In this document: positions 9,999 to 18,498 of the stretch, piece after piece
Layout: each line of letters begins with the position of its first letter
How positions within the stretch are numbered: position 1 is the stretch's first letter
Assembly (NCBI RefSeq): GCF_900105835.1
Contig: NZ_LT629783.1
Location: 1,364,001-1,428,000, forward strand
Direction of reading: 5' to 3'
DNA length: 64,000 nt
Source of the DNA: Pseudomonas fragi
GTDB taxonomy: Bacteria; Pseudomonadota; Gammaproteobacteria; Pseudomonadales; Pseudomonadaceae
Notes under the pieces: model-generated
The model's input: only the letters and a program-made list of their open reading frames with translations
What the model was told of the DNA's origin: nothing
Database searches by the model: none
Made by a program: the position numbers and the translations under genes

Positions 9999-10630
9999 AC
10001 AGCCCACTGCCCCAGGTCGATATTGCGGTAACCGGCCGGCATACGGATCAAGGTATGGTGCGTGGTGAGCACCACCATGCCGCCGTTTTCGCAATGCCGG
10101 GCCAGGTGCTCTTCAAGTTGCGCCACACCTTGCTTGTCGAGCGCGGTAAACGGCTCGTCGAGAATCCACAACGGCGGGCTGTCCAGATACAGGCGGGCCA
10201 GCGCCACACGGCGCTGCTGCCCTGCTGACAAGGTGTGGCACGGCACGTCTTCAAAGCCCTGCAAGCCAACCGCGGCCAGTGCAGCCCAGATGGCCTCGCG
10301 GGTTGCCGGGCGATGCAGGGCACACAGCCAGCTGAGGTTTTCTTCGGCGCTAAGCAAATCCTTGATCCCCGCCGCATGGCCGATCCACAGCAAGTTGCTG
10401 GTCAGTTCATGACGCTGGGCGCTCAAGGCCATACCGTTAAGCCGCACTTCGCCAGCCGTTGGCTGCATCAGGCCCGCCAACAAGCGCAGCAGGCTGGTTT
10501 TGCCGCTGCCGTTGGGGCCGCTGATTTGCAGCATGTCGCCGCTGGCCAGACGAAGTTCGAGGTGTTCGAACAGCATGCGCCAGTCACGCTCACAAGCGAG
10601 CGCTACGGCTTCTAAAAGAGGGCTGGTCAC
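9995..10630 (-). CDS. ccmA: Heme exporter ATP-binding protein CcmA
   Basis: A 211-residue ABC ATPase with Walker [10 protein letters not shown] (residues 38-46), the signature [14 protein letters not shown] and Walker [13 protein letters not shown]. It powers release of heme-loaded CcmE. GTG 10630 gives the normal N-terminus ([20 protein letters not shown]); a TTG eight codons upstream is the alternative. First gene of the ccm operon. Confidence 0.93.
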   Translation of the reverse strand: MTSPLLEAVALACERDWRMLFEHLELRLASGDMLQISGPNGSGKTSLLRLLAGLMQPTAGEVRLNGMALSAQRHELTSNLLWIGHAAGIKDLLSAEENLSWLCALHRPATREAIWAALAAVGLQGFEDVPCHTLSAGQQRRVALARLYLDSPPLWILDEPFTALDKQGVAQLEEHLARHCENGGMVVLTTHHTLIRMPAGYRNIDLGQWAV

Positions 10631-10821
10631 GTAATTGAGGCCTTCACGGTTCAAGTCGGCGCAGGCATGGCCGTTAAAGTGATGCAGGATAAATGCATTT
10701 GCGGCCTGATTCAGAGAGCTGGATCAAACAATTGTTATGTTTTTATGCGCTCTGAACGACGGGGCCGCATTATACATGCCATGTCCTACGCTAAAGAGGG
10801 CAATTTCGACAGGTTGTTACG
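10631..10821. promoter_or_regulatory. Divergent promoter region between ccmA and the fliK-like gene
   Basis: 191 bases that must hold the start sites for leftward ccm and rightward fliK-like transcription. A perfect palindrome AACAATTGTT lies at about 10727..10736. No -24/-12 match and no clear FNR/ANR site were found. Confidence 0.4.
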
Positions 10822-12393
10822 ATGAAAGGCGACATGAATATTCCACCCATCCCACAACCCGCCCCCAGCAGTGTGCGTCAGGGGCTTGTGGGCGGTGAAG
10901 TGCTCAAGCTGCTGCAACCTGCCGAGAGCCTGATAAGACCCGGCCAGAGCGCCCAGGCCGAGGTGCTGGCGCTCAAGCAGAACGACCTGACCTTCCAGCT
11001 TTTGCTCAAGTTGACCCTGGCCGGTGGCCGCGAAGCCAACGTGCAGGCCAGCAGCAATTTCCCCCTGCCGCTGGGCACCCAACTGGCCGTGACCCAACCT
11101 TCGGCGGGCAACCTGGCGATCAGCCTGCAACAGGCACTGAGCAGCAGCGTCGCCACCCTGACCCGCCTCGACACCCAACAACTGCCCGTGGGCACCCTGC
11201 TGCAAGGCAAGGTCCTGACCACCCAGGCACTGGCGCAACCTGCCGGGCAAGCGGCGGTTTACCGTTCGCTGGTGACCCTGCTCAACAGCCCGCTGAGTGG
11301 CAGCACCCTGACCCTGGACAGCCCGCAGCCCTTGCGGATCGGCAGTTTGCTCAGTGCACGGGTGGACGGCCCGCAGAGCCTCAACTTTGTGCCACTGAGC
11401 GGGCGTCAGGAGCAACTGGCAGTAGCGCAACAACTGGCAACACAACAGCGCCGGCAAGGCTCGCTGGAGGGCCTGCTCAACGCCCTGCAAAAACTGCCGG
11501 CCAGTACCGACATGCCTGCCGAACTGCGCACCTCCATCGACAAACTACTGGCCGGTTTGCCTGCACCCGCGCAATTGAGCAACGCCAAGGGCCTGGGCGA
11601 TGCCCTGCTCAACAGCGGCGCCTTTCTGGAAGCGCGGTTGCTGAACGGGCAAACCCAGGCACTGGCCCCGGACATGAAAGCCACCTTGCTGCGCCTGATT
11701 GCGCAGATCCTGCCCGGCCTGCCAGCCAGCACCAGCTTCAACCCCGCTATGGCTGCCAGCACCCAGGCCCAGGCGCTGCCGACTTTTGTGCGCAACGCCC
11801 TGGGCATGCTTGGCCAGGTCAGCGCCAAACCGCAGCCCGGCGGCTTCCCGCTGCCCCAGCGGTTGTTGCAAAGCGGCGAAGGTGAAGACAGCCTGGAAAA
11901 CCTGCTGAAACTGGCGGCAGCGGCCGTGTCACGCCTGCAAAGCCATCAGCTATCCAGCCTGGAACAGAGCGGGCGCACCGCCGATGGCGGGGTACTGACC
12001 ACCTGGCAACTGGAAATCCCCATGCGCAATGCCCACGACATCGTGCCGTTGCAGGTCAAGTTCCAGCGTGAAGACCCGCCGGAAAAACAAGCGCAAGACA
12101 AACCCGAGTCCCGGGAAATCAAGGATCAACTGTGGCGCGTGGAGCTGGCCTTCGACCTTGCCCCGCTGGGCCCGCTGCATGTGCAGGCGCAGCTGCTGCG
12201 CGGCAACCTGTCGGGCCAGTTGTGGGCCGAGCAGGCGTACACTGCAAGCCTGATCGAAAGCCAGTTGGGCGCCTTGCGCCAGCGCCTGAGTGATGCCGGA
12301 TTGAGCGTAACCGATCTGGATTGCCATCAAGGTACCCCGCCACAAAGTGGCCATACCCGTCTGGAACAACGCTGGGTGGATGAAACCGCATGA
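10822..12393 (+). CDS. Second FliK-like hook-length control protein
   Basis: A 523-residue protein rich in Gln, Leu and Ala with a C-terminal FliK-type domain (about 400-500: WQLEIPMRNAHDIVPLQVKF, then FDLAPLGPLHVQAQLLRGNLSGQLWAEQ). The N-terminal 380 residues are low-complexity and probably extended. Pseudomonas genomes carry such a gene beside ccmA in addition to true fliK; here the true fliK is at 44830. Start ATG 10822 has AGG eight bases upstream; ATG 10834 with AAAGG is equally possible. It overlaps the next gene as ATGA. Confidence 0.75.
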   Translation: MKGDMNIPPIPQPAPSSVRQGLVGGEVLKLLQPAESLIRPGQSAQAEVLALKQNDLTFQLLLKLTLAGGREANVQASSNFPLPLGTQLAVTQPSAGNLAISLQQALSSSVATLTRLDTQQLPVGTLLQGKVLTTQALAQPAGQAAVYRSLVTLLNSPLSGSTLTLDSPQPLRIGSLLSARVDGPQSLNFVPLSGRQEQLAVAQQLATQQRRQGSLEGLLNALQKLPASTDMPAELRTSIDKLLAGLPAPAQLSNAKGLGDALLNSGAFLEARLLNGQTQALAPDMKATLLRLIAQILPGLPASTSFNPAMAASTQAQALPTFVRNALGMLGQVSAKPQPGGFPLPQRLLQSGEGEDSLENLLKLAAAAVSRLQSHQLSSLEQSGRTADGGVLTTWQLEIPMRNAHDIVPLQVKFQREDPPEKQAQDKPESREIKDQLWRVELAFDLAPLGPLHVQAQLLRGNLSGQLWAEQAYTASLIESQLGALRQRLSDAGLSVTDLDCHQGTPPQSGHTRLEQRWVDETA

Positions 12394-12707
12394 ATACACC
12401 TGCCGAACCACGCCAGGCGATTGCCCTCAAATACGACGGCAAGCAGGCCCCTACCCTCACCGCCAAGGGTGATGATGAACTGGCCGAAGCCATCCTGGCC
12501 CTGGCCCGCGAATACGAAGTGCCAATTTACGAAAATGCCGAGCTGGTCAAATTACTGGCGCGCATGGAATTGGGCGACAGCATCCCGCAAGAGCTGTACC
12601 GCACACTGGCAGAGATTATTGCCTTTGCCTGGCAGCTTAAAGGCAAGTTCCCGCAGGGTTTTGACCCACAGGCCGAGCCGGAGGAACGGGACATCACCCC
12701 CCGTTAA
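12390..12707 (+). CDS. FlhB C-terminal-domain-like protein
   Basis: 105 residues that align with the cytoplasmic autocleavage domain of FlhB/YscU export switches from the strand after the cleavage site onward (QAIALKYDGKQAPTLTAKG, then VPIYENAELVKLLARMELGDSIPQELYRTLAEIIAFAW). The NPTH cleavage motif and the whole membrane domain are absent; full flhB is at 39270. It is translationally coupled to the fliK-like gene, suggesting an accessory role in export substrate switching. The role is inferred. Confidence 0.85.
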   Translation: MNTPAEPRQAIALKYDGKQAPTLTAKGDDELAEAILALAREYEVPIYENAELVKLLARMELGDSIPQELYRTLAEIIAFAWQLKGKFPQGFDPQAEPEERDITPR

Positions 12708-12723
12708 ACACTCTGTTGCCCTC

Positions 12724-12885
12724 GTAGCCGCTGACGAGCGGAGCGAGGCTGCGTTCGGCGTGATGCGGCACCCCGACGCAGCCGTCGCAAAGTCAGACAC
12801 TTCGGTGTGTCAGATAAATTGAGTACTCAGGTTTCACGACGGCTACGCCGCCGGACGCAGCCTCGCTGCGCTCGTCAGCGGCTAC
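12724..12885. repeat. REP pair of the GTAGCCGCTGACGAGCG family
   Basis: GTAGCCGCTGACGAGCGGAG and its inverted copy CTGCGCTCGTCAGCGGCTAC stand about 100 bases apart at the convergent end of the flhB-like and amidase genes. A further small inverted repeat ACACTTCGGTGTGT lies between them. The inner end supplies the TAG stop codon of the amidase gene. Confidence 0.88.
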
Positions 12886-14162
12886 AGGCCGGAAATGACC
12901 ATGTCCACCTGCTGCGCAGCCTCAAGCAGCGCACTGTCCTGGCGATACCCGCCGATCAATTGCAAGCCCACCGGCAGTTCGCCCGGCTGTCGGGGCAGCG
13001 GCAGGTTGATCTGGGGCAGGCCGAATGCCATCCAGAACTTGCAGAAGTCTGATGGCCCTGTGCTCTCCAGCCCCAGCGGCGCAACCATGCCGCAGGTGGC
13101 ACCCAGCATCGCGTCGAAGGGTTCAAAATGCGCTTTCAGTATCGGTGCCAACGCCGCCAGCCGGCTCCTGGCCGCCGTTTCCTGATCCCAGGTTGTAGCC
13201 CGCGCCCGCTCAATCATGGCCAGCACTTGCGGGCTCATTTGCTCGGGGTTCGATTGCCACTCCTTGCTCAGTGAGCGGGCACCCTCGCAGTCATTGATCA
13301 ACTGATGATCATCAAAAACACTGGCGAACTCGTCCTCCAGTACCACCTCGGTCACGTTGTGGCCTGCGGTTTTCAAATGTTCGATCGCTGCCAGCAAGGC
13401 CTGAGCCACCGGCGGATCGATCTGATCCCAACGCGACGTGCGGCAAAACCCGAATGATCTGGCACCACTATCCCTGTTCGTTTGCACCAGGCCGGGCACC
13501 AGTACACGGGCGAGCAGCGCCAGGTCGCGAACCGACCGGCCATACCAGCCCAACGTGTCGAAGCTCGGCGCCAGCGGCTTGACCCCCTCCAGGGAAACCA
13601 GCCCATGGGACGGCTTGAACGCATACAACCCGCAATATGAAGCTGGCTTGAGCAACGAACCCGCCGTTTGCGTACCCAGTGCCAGCGCAAACAAGCCTGC
13701 CGCCATACCCGCCGCAGAACCGGCACTGGAGCTGCCCGGCGTCCTGCGCAGATCATGGGGATTACGCGTCGGCCCGGTCTTCATGTAGGCAAATTCGGTG
13801 GTATGGGTTTTACCCATGATCACCGCCCCGGCCTGACGCAGCAGGGCAACCACATGGGCATCCCGCGAGGGCCAGTTATTGGCGTAGATCGGCGAATAAA
13901 AGGCCGTGGGGTGGTCCCAGGTATCGATGATGTCCTTGATGCCCACCGGTACACCGGCCAGCACGCCGTTGAGCCGCGGGCTGCTCAGGCCCTGTGCCTG
14001 CTTGCGCACGCACTGGGGGTCGTGGGCAGCGAAGGCCTGGATGGCGGCTTCCCGGGCATCGATTTGCGTCAGGAAGTGCTCGGCCACCACCCCGGGGCTC
14101 AGCCGCGCCGTGCGTACCTGTTCGGCAATCGAGTGGGCATCTGCTTGGTCAAGAAAAATCAT
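12882..14162 (-). CDS. Amidase-signature family hydrolase
   Basis: 426 residues of the Ser-cisSer-Lys amidase family. The catalytic Lys76 is in GVPVGIKDIIDT, the cis-Ser in TPGSSSAGSAAG (144-146) and the nucleophile is probably Ser169 in GTQTAGSLLKPAS. Normal length. GGAGG lies about 13 bases ahead of ATG 14162. The substrate is not apparent: gatA function is unlikely because no gatB/gatC lie nearby. It sits 30 bases after a VOC protein and divergent from a LysR gene, as a small catabolic or resistance unit. Confidence 0.88.
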   Translation of the reverse strand: MIFLDQADAHSIAEQVRTARLSPGVVAEHFLTQIDAREAAIQAFAAHDPQCVRKQAQGLSSPRLNGVLAGVPVGIKDIIDTWDHPTAFYSPIYANNWPSRDAHVVALLRQAGAVIMGKTHTTEFAYMKTGPTRNPHDLRRTPGSSSAGSAAGMAAGLFALALGTQTAGSLLKPASYCGLYAFKPSHGLVSLEGVKPLAPSFDTLGWYGRSVRDLALLARVLVPGLVQTNRDSGARSFGFCRTSRWDQIDPPVAQALLAAIEHLKTAGHNVTEVVLEDEFASVFDDHQLINDCEGARSLSKEWQSNPEQMSPQVLAMIERARATTWDQETAARSRLAALAPILKAHFEPFDAMLGATCGMVAPLGLESTGPSDFCKFWMAFGLPQINLPLPRQPGELPVGLQLIGGYRQDSALLEAAQQVDMVISGL

Positions 14163-14192
14163 GGCTGTGGTTTTCCTCCAGTCACGCTTGCA

Positions 14193-14606
14193 TTACACGG
14201 CATACACGGATGCCCAATCGGCAAAGCCCTTGATTTCGATGGGATTGCCCGAGGGGTCGAGGAAAAACATCGTCGCCTGCTCCCCCGCCGTCCCGGCAAA
14301 ACGCAGGGTCGGCGCCAATACAAACTGCACGTCATGGCTGAGCAGGCGTTCCTTGAGGGCGTGCCAGTCAGGCAGGGCCAGTACCACGCCGAAATGCGGC
14401 ATGGGCACCCAGTGCTCGCCGACTTTGCCGCTATGGCTGACAGCAAAGGGCTCGCCCAGGTGCAACGACAATTGATGACCGAAAAAGTCGATATCCACCC
14501 AGCTTTCCGTGCTGCGCCCCTCCGTGCAGCCCAGCACGTCGCAGTAAAAGCGTCGCGCCGAGCCCAGGTCATGAACGTGATAGGCGAAATGAAAAAGTGA
14601 TTGCAC
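14193..14606 (-). CDS. VOC-superfamily protein (glyoxalase/dioxygenase fold)
   Basis: 137 residues with the two-module beta-alpha-beta-beta-beta pattern: FHFAYHVHDLGSARRFYCDVLG, then FGVVLALPDWHALKERLLS and ATMFFLDPSGNPIEIKGF. Possible metal ligands are His in the first strand and Glu in the last (PIEIKGF). Fold is clear, reaction is not. Probably co-transcribed with the amidase gene. Confidence 0.85.
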   Translation of the reverse strand: MQSLFHFAYHVHDLGSARRFYCDVLGCTEGRSTESWVDIDFFGHQLSLHLGEPFAVSHSGKVGEHWVPMPHFGVVLALPDWHALKERLLSHDVQFVLAPTLRFAGTAGEQATMFFLDPSGNPIEIKGFADWASVYAV

Positions 14607-14714
14607 AGTGACCTCCTGAAACCGGAACAGGCCAGATGGCCCTTGTGCAAATGATGCATCGCCGGCTTCAATGGAGCTAACCTGTTATTTTATCCGTGAA
14701 CGAAAGAAATTCTT

Positions 14715-15575
14715 ATGGATACCCGCTACCTCAAAAGTCTGATTGCCGTGGTGGATTGCGGCTCGATCGCCAAGGCGGCACGCCTGGAGAACCTTACGGC
14801 TGCCGCAATCAGCCAGCGTATTGTGGCGCTCGAACGGCAACTGGGCATGGCGCTTCTGGTGCGCGTCGGGCATGAAGCCAAACCCAGCCTGGCCTGTATG
14901 GACTTGCTGCCCAGGGCACGCGCCATTGTTAATGAAGTGGCCCTGCTGGCGGGTGATGCCGACAGCCAGGGCCTGACCGGGCCCTTGCGCATCGGCGCTA
15001 TTTCAACCGTGCTCACAGGGCTTCTGCCCCAGGCCTTGCGCGCCTTGACCCGATCAACCCCGCAATTGAAACCGGTGATAGTGCCCGGCACGTCGCGCGC
15101 GCTGTATCAGGCGCTCGAAACTGGTGAGCTGGATGCCGCCATCGTGGTTGCCCCGCCGTTTGCCCTGAGCAAGGCCTTCGATGCGGTGTTGCTGCGCGAG
15201 GAAGCCTTGGTGTTTATCGCCCGTGAGCACGCGGCCCAGAGTATCGACAGCCGCCTGCAAAACAGCCCGTATATTCAATACGACCCCGACGCCTGGGGTG
15301 GTCGCCATGCCCTGCAATACCTGCAGGATCACCACCTGTCACCCGCTGCCCTGCTGGACCTGGATGCCCTGGAAACCATTGCGTTGCTGACGGCCGAGGG
15401 GCTGGGGGTGAGCCTGGTGCCTTGCTGGTCGGGGATCGAGCGCTGGACCGGCAGTTGTGTCGTGGAGCCGGTGGGTGATGAGCGTTATGACCGCAGGATT
15501 GTGCTGCTCAGCCATGCCCAGGGGCCACGGCGGCGAATGGTTGGGGCGTTGCAACAGGCGCTGCTGGAGTTGTAG
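14715..15575 (+). CDS. LysR-type transcriptional regulator
   Basis: 286 residues: a winged helix-turn-helix (residues 4-65; DCGSIAKAARLENLTAAAISQRIVALE) and a periplasmic-binding-like effector domain (residues about 90-286). It is transcribed away from the VOC/amidase genes across a 108-base gap, the usual arrangement for a LysR regulator of its neighbours. The stop codon TAG is the first part of a REP palindrome, and the last 78 bases are present a second time downstream. Confidence 0.9.
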   Translation: MDTRYLKSLIAVVDCGSIAKAARLENLTAAAISQRIVALERQLGMALLVRVGHEAKPSLACMDLLPRARAIVNEVALLAGDADSQGLTGPLRIGAISTVLTGLLPQALRALTRSTPQLKPVIVPGTSRALYQALETGELDAAIVVAPPFALSKAFDAVLLREEALVFIAREHAAQSIDSRLQNSPYIQYDPDAWGGRHALQYLQDHHLSPAALLDLDALETIALLTAEGLGVSLVPCWSGIERWTGSCVVEPVGDERYDRRIVLLSHAQGPRRRMVGALQQALLEL

Positions 15576-15880
15576 CCGCTGACGAGCGCAGCGAGGCTGC
15601 GATCGGGCGCGAAGCGGCCGTAAACCTGAATGCCGAGTGCAACTGATACACCGCAGATGTCTTGCTTTGCGACGGCTACGCGTCAGCAATTGTGCCGCTC
15701 AGCCATGCCCAGGGGCCACGGCGGCGAATGGTCGGGGCGTTGCAACAGACACTGCTGCAGTTGTAGCCGCTGACGAGCGTAGCGAGGCTGCGATCGGGCG
15801 CGAAGCGCGCCGTAAACCTGAATGCCGAATGCAACTGATACACCGCAGGTGTCTTGTTTTGCGACGGCTACGCGTCAGCA
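15498..15880. repeat. Tandem duplication of a 191/192-bp unit with REP pairs
   Basis: Bases 15498..15688 and 15689..15880 are near-identical copies (a few substitutions and one inserted base). Each holds the last 78 bases of the LysR frame, a GTAGCCGCTGACGAGCG REP and an inverted partial REP ending GCGACGGCTACGCGTCAGCA. The second copy of the LysR tail is not attached to a gene. A third short match (ATTGTGCCGTTCAGCC) begins at 15897, on the DUF2802 stop. Confidence 0.92.
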
Positions 15881-15906
15881 GCACCATGAGTACAAGATTG
15901 TGCCGT

Positions 15907-16299
15907 TCAGCCCTTGTACATCTTGCTCATCAGCTCGGCTTCAGCCTGGGTCAGGCCGCAAGCCTGGGTCAGTTCGTCGACACTGGCACCCATGCTCACC
16001 AGCCGCGCCGCCTGGTTGAACGACAGGCTGGTAGGGTCGCGCTGTTCCAGCTGGGTCAGTTTCTCGGGCAGCGGTGCGACAACGGCACGCAGTTCGTGCA
16101 GGGCTTCGCCCATTTGCACATTACCGTTCTGGTAGGTGTCCAGGCGCCGCGTCAGTTCCCGCAGGCGCCGGTCACGCTGTTCATCGCCCGCCGCCTGTTG
16201 CGCCGCCAGCACGCGCTGGCGCCGCACATGGCTGATAAACAGCCACAGGGTCACGGCCCACAGCAGGCCCAGGACGATTACCGCCGCCTCAAGGATCAA
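15907..16299 (-). CDS. DUF2802 protein of the chemotaxis cluster
   Basis: 130 residues: one N-terminal membrane helix (about 4-22), a coiled-coil-like region (LRELTRRLDTYQNGNVQMGEALHELRAVV) and the conserved DUF2802 C-terminus (YNQAARLVSMGAS-like NQAARLVSMGASVDELTQAC, GLTQAEAELMSKMY). The likely start is TTG 16299, directly after the cheW stop. The family is regularly found beside cheW and parC/parP in polar flagellates; its role is not established. Confidence 0.82.
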   Translation of the reverse strand: MILEAAVIVLGLLWAVTLWLFISHVRRQRVLAAQQAAGDEQRDRRLRELTRRLDTYQNGNVQMGEALHELRAVVAPLPEKLTQLEQRDPTSLSFNQAARLVSMGASVDELTQACGLTQAEAELMSKMYKG

Positions 16300-16779
16300 T
16301 CAGATGTTCTCCAGATCCGACCATTCTTCCTCGGTCATCATTTTGTCCAGCTCGACCAGAATCAGCAGCTCGCCGTTCTTGTTGCACACGCCCTGGATAA
16401 ACTTGGCCGATTCGTCATTGCCTACGTTAGGCGCCGTCTCGATCTCGGACTGACGCAGATACACCACCTCTGCCACGCTATCAACCAGAATCCCGACCAC
16501 TTGCTTGTCAGCTTCGATGATGACGATGCGTGAGTTATCGGTGATTTCGGCGTTGTACAGACCAAAACGCTGACGGGTATCGATAACCGTTACCACGTTG
16601 CCGCGCAGATTGATGATGCCCAACACGTAGGAAGGCGCACCCGGTACCGGTGCGATTTCGGTGTAACGCAGCACTTCCTGCACCTGCATCACGTTGATGC
16701 CGTAGGTCTCGTTGTCCAGCTTGAAGGTAACCCATTGCAGGATCGGATCTTCAGAACCCTGTGCCGCTGACTGTTTCAT
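16300..16779 (-). CDS. cheW: Chemotaxis coupling protein CheW
   Basis: 159 residues forming the CheW SH3-like double barrel (WVTFKLDNETYGINVMQVQEVLRYTEIAPVP, VLGIINLRGNVVTVIDTRQRFGL). It couples methyl-accepting receptors to CheA. ATG 16779 is chosen since the frame upstream to 16854 lacks family sequence. It lies between the ParP-like gene and DUF2802. Confidence 0.95.
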   Translation of the reverse strand: MKQSAAQGSEDPILQWVTFKLDNETYGINVMQVQEVLRYTEIAPVPGAPSYVLGIINLRGNVVTVIDTRQRFGLYNAEITDNSRIVIIEADKQVVGILVDSVAEVVYLRQSEIETAPNVGNDESAKFIQGVCNKNGELLILVELDKMMTEEEWSDLENI

Positions 16780-16860
16780 ACCCCAAACCCCTGACTGAAA
16801 TACTGCTCGATTCTGATAACTGGCGCCTCGCCCTAACAGGTGAGCCGACCACAATTATTG

Positions 16861-17586
16861 TTATGACTTGCCCTTGGCAATCAATGCCGCCAGTTGCTCC
16901 ACGTCCAGCAACGCGCACATGTGTTCTATCACGGTGCCCGCCAGCCACGGGCGTTGCCCGCGCTGGGAGCGCCACTTGATCTCGTTGGGGTGCAGGCGCA
17001 ACGAACGGCTGACCTGATGCACCGCCAACCCCCATTCGTAGCCCTGCACCGAAATAACGTATTGCAGGCCTTCGCGAAAGTCCTCGCGATAGCGCTCTGG
17101 CATCACCCAGCGTGCGGTGTCCAGGACATTGAGCTTGCCGCTCTGGCTAGGCAGGATCCCCAAAAACCAGTCCGGTTGACCGAACAGCGGGGTCAGTTCA
17201 CGCCCGGCCAGGGAATAAATCGAACCCAGGCACACCAGCGGCACCGCCAGCGTCAAGCCGGCCACGTCGAACAACAGGCATTCGAAGGGTTCGCCAGCCC
17301 ACGCCGGGCGGCCGTCATCGGGGATTGGCAAATGCGCACCGGGTGCGCTGGGCCGATGCACCTCGACCAGCGGATGGGCCAACGCCTCGGCCGGCACCCC
17401 CACTTGCTCCAGCTCGACCGGCATTGCCAGCGGTGCCTCGTCGATGACTTCAAGCGCTGGCTCGGCCAGCGGCTCCACCGGCACGGGTCCGGCCGCCTCA
17501 GCCTGGGTAGCATCGAACAGCAAATCGTCGAGATACGACTGCAAGGCCACTTGCGAACGGTTGGAAAGTGCTACTGGCTGCGTCAT
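16861..17586 (-). CDS. CheW-domain protein, ParP-like array scaffold
   Basis: 241 residues: a proline/glutamate-rich N-terminal half (to about residue 110) and a C-terminal CheW-like domain (FECLLFDVAGLTLAVPLVCLGSIYSL, VISVQGYEWGLAVHQVSRSLRLHPNEIKWRS). In Vibrio, ParP has this layout, binds CheA and ParC and holds chemotaxis arrays at the pole. Its place next to parC and cheW supports the same role here. A FliA-type promoter lies 44 bases upstream. Confidence 0.85.
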   Translation of the reverse strand: MTQPVALSNRSQVALQSYLDDLLFDATQAEAAGPVPVEPLAEPALEVIDEAPLAMPVELEQVGVPAEALAHPLVEVHRPSAPGAHLPIPDDGRPAWAGEPFECLLFDVAGLTLAVPLVCLGSIYSLAGRELTPLFGQPDWFLGILPSQSGKLNVLDTARWVMPERYREDFREGLQYVISVQGYEWGLAVHQVSRSLRLHPNEIKWRSQRGQRPWLAGTVIEHMCALLDVEQLAALIAKGKS

Positions 17587-17629
17587 AAAGTGCCCCACTC
17601 AACAGCCTCGTGACAGAGACCTGTAGTCG

Positions 17630-17657
17630 TTATCGGCCAGACCCGGCCGATACTTGA
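17630..17657 (-). promoter_or_regulatory. FliA (sigma-28) promoter of the parP-like/cheW/DUF2802 unit
   Basis: On the minus strand TCAAG, 15 bases, then GCCGATAA: an exact -10 and a good -35 for flagellar sigma factor FliA. The -10 ends 43 bases ahead of the ParP-like ATG. Confidence 0.8.
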
Positions 17658-17670
17658 ATAGCCGCCCACC

Positions 17671-18459
17671 TCACGCCACCTGCGGTGCAAGCTGGCGGGT
17701 CAGGACGTGCTTGAGCAATGCACGGTAGGCGATCACCCCACGGGTTTTGTCATCGAACTGCGAAGGCGTCTGCCCTGCCCGGCTGGCATCGCGCAAACGG
17801 GTATCGACCGGGATAAAGCCCTGCCACAGGGTGTCGGGATACACATCACGCAACACCCGCAAGGTGCTCATCGACGCCTGGGTACGCCGGTCGAACAACG
17901 TCGGCACGATGCAGAACGGCAGCTCCTGGGGGCGCGAGCGGTTGATCATGCGCAGAGTATGCACCATGCGCTCCAGGCCCTTGAGCGCCAGATGCTCGGT
18001 CTGCACCGGGATAATCAACTGCTGGCTGGCCGCCAGCGCATTGACCATCAGCACCCCCAGAATCGGCGGACTGTCGATGATCGCGTAGTCATAGTCCTGC
18101 CACAGTTGCGCCAGACTGCGGGCAATCACCAGGCCCAGGCCGCTTTGCCCCGGAGCCTGACGCTCCAGGGTTGCCAGTGCCGTGGTGGCCGGCAGCAAGG
18201 CGATTTTTTCGTGGCTGGTGGGCAGCAGCAGTTGCGCCGCCAGGCCTTCGGGCACCTGGCCCTGATGCAGAAACAGGTCGTAGACGCTGTGCTCCAGGCC
18301 ATCGGGGTCATAACCGAAGTAGCTGGTCATGGAACCGTGCGGGTCGAGATCGACAATCACCACACGTTTGCCCGCCTCTGCCAGCAAACCGGCCAGGGCG
18401 ATGGATGTGGTGGTCTTGCCGACCCCACCTTTTTGATTGGCTACTGCCCAGACTCTCAT
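17671..18459 (-). CDS. parC: ParA-family ATPase ParC (chemotaxis array positioning)
   Basis: 262 residues with the deviant Walker A KGGVGKTTT (residues 10-18), DLDPHGSMTSYFGYDP and DYAIIDSPPILG. The protein belongs to the Soj/ParA group that in Vibrio and Pseudomonas recruits chemotaxis arrays to the pole. Position between motD and the ParP-like gene matches that system. No parB lies beside it, which argues against a role in DNA partition. Confidence 0.88.
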   Translation of the reverse strand: MRVWAVANQKGGVGKTTTSIALAGLLAEAGKRVVIVDLDPHGSMTSYFGYDPDGLEHSVYDLFLHQGQVPEGLAAQLLLPTSHEKIALLPATTALATLERQAPGQSGLGLVIARSLAQLWQDYDYAIIDSPPILGVLMVNALAASQQLIIPVQTEHLALKGLERMVHTLRMINRSRPQELPFCIVPTLFDRRTQASMSTLRVLRDVYPDTLWQGFIPVDTRLRDASRAGQTPSQFDDKTRGVIAYRALLKHVLTRQLAPQVA

Positions 18460-18498
18460 TCAGTTGTTCCTCCCGGCTGCATGCGTGCCGGCCGAGAT

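Noticed and set aside
10631..10821. FNR/ANR box ahead of ccmA
   Set aside because: TTGAT half-sites occur but not with the four-base spacing to ATCAA.
12390..12707. flhB-like gene as a truncated pseudogene
   Set aside because: It is a complete, well-coded frame coupled to its neighbour, and stand-alone versions are known in the genus.
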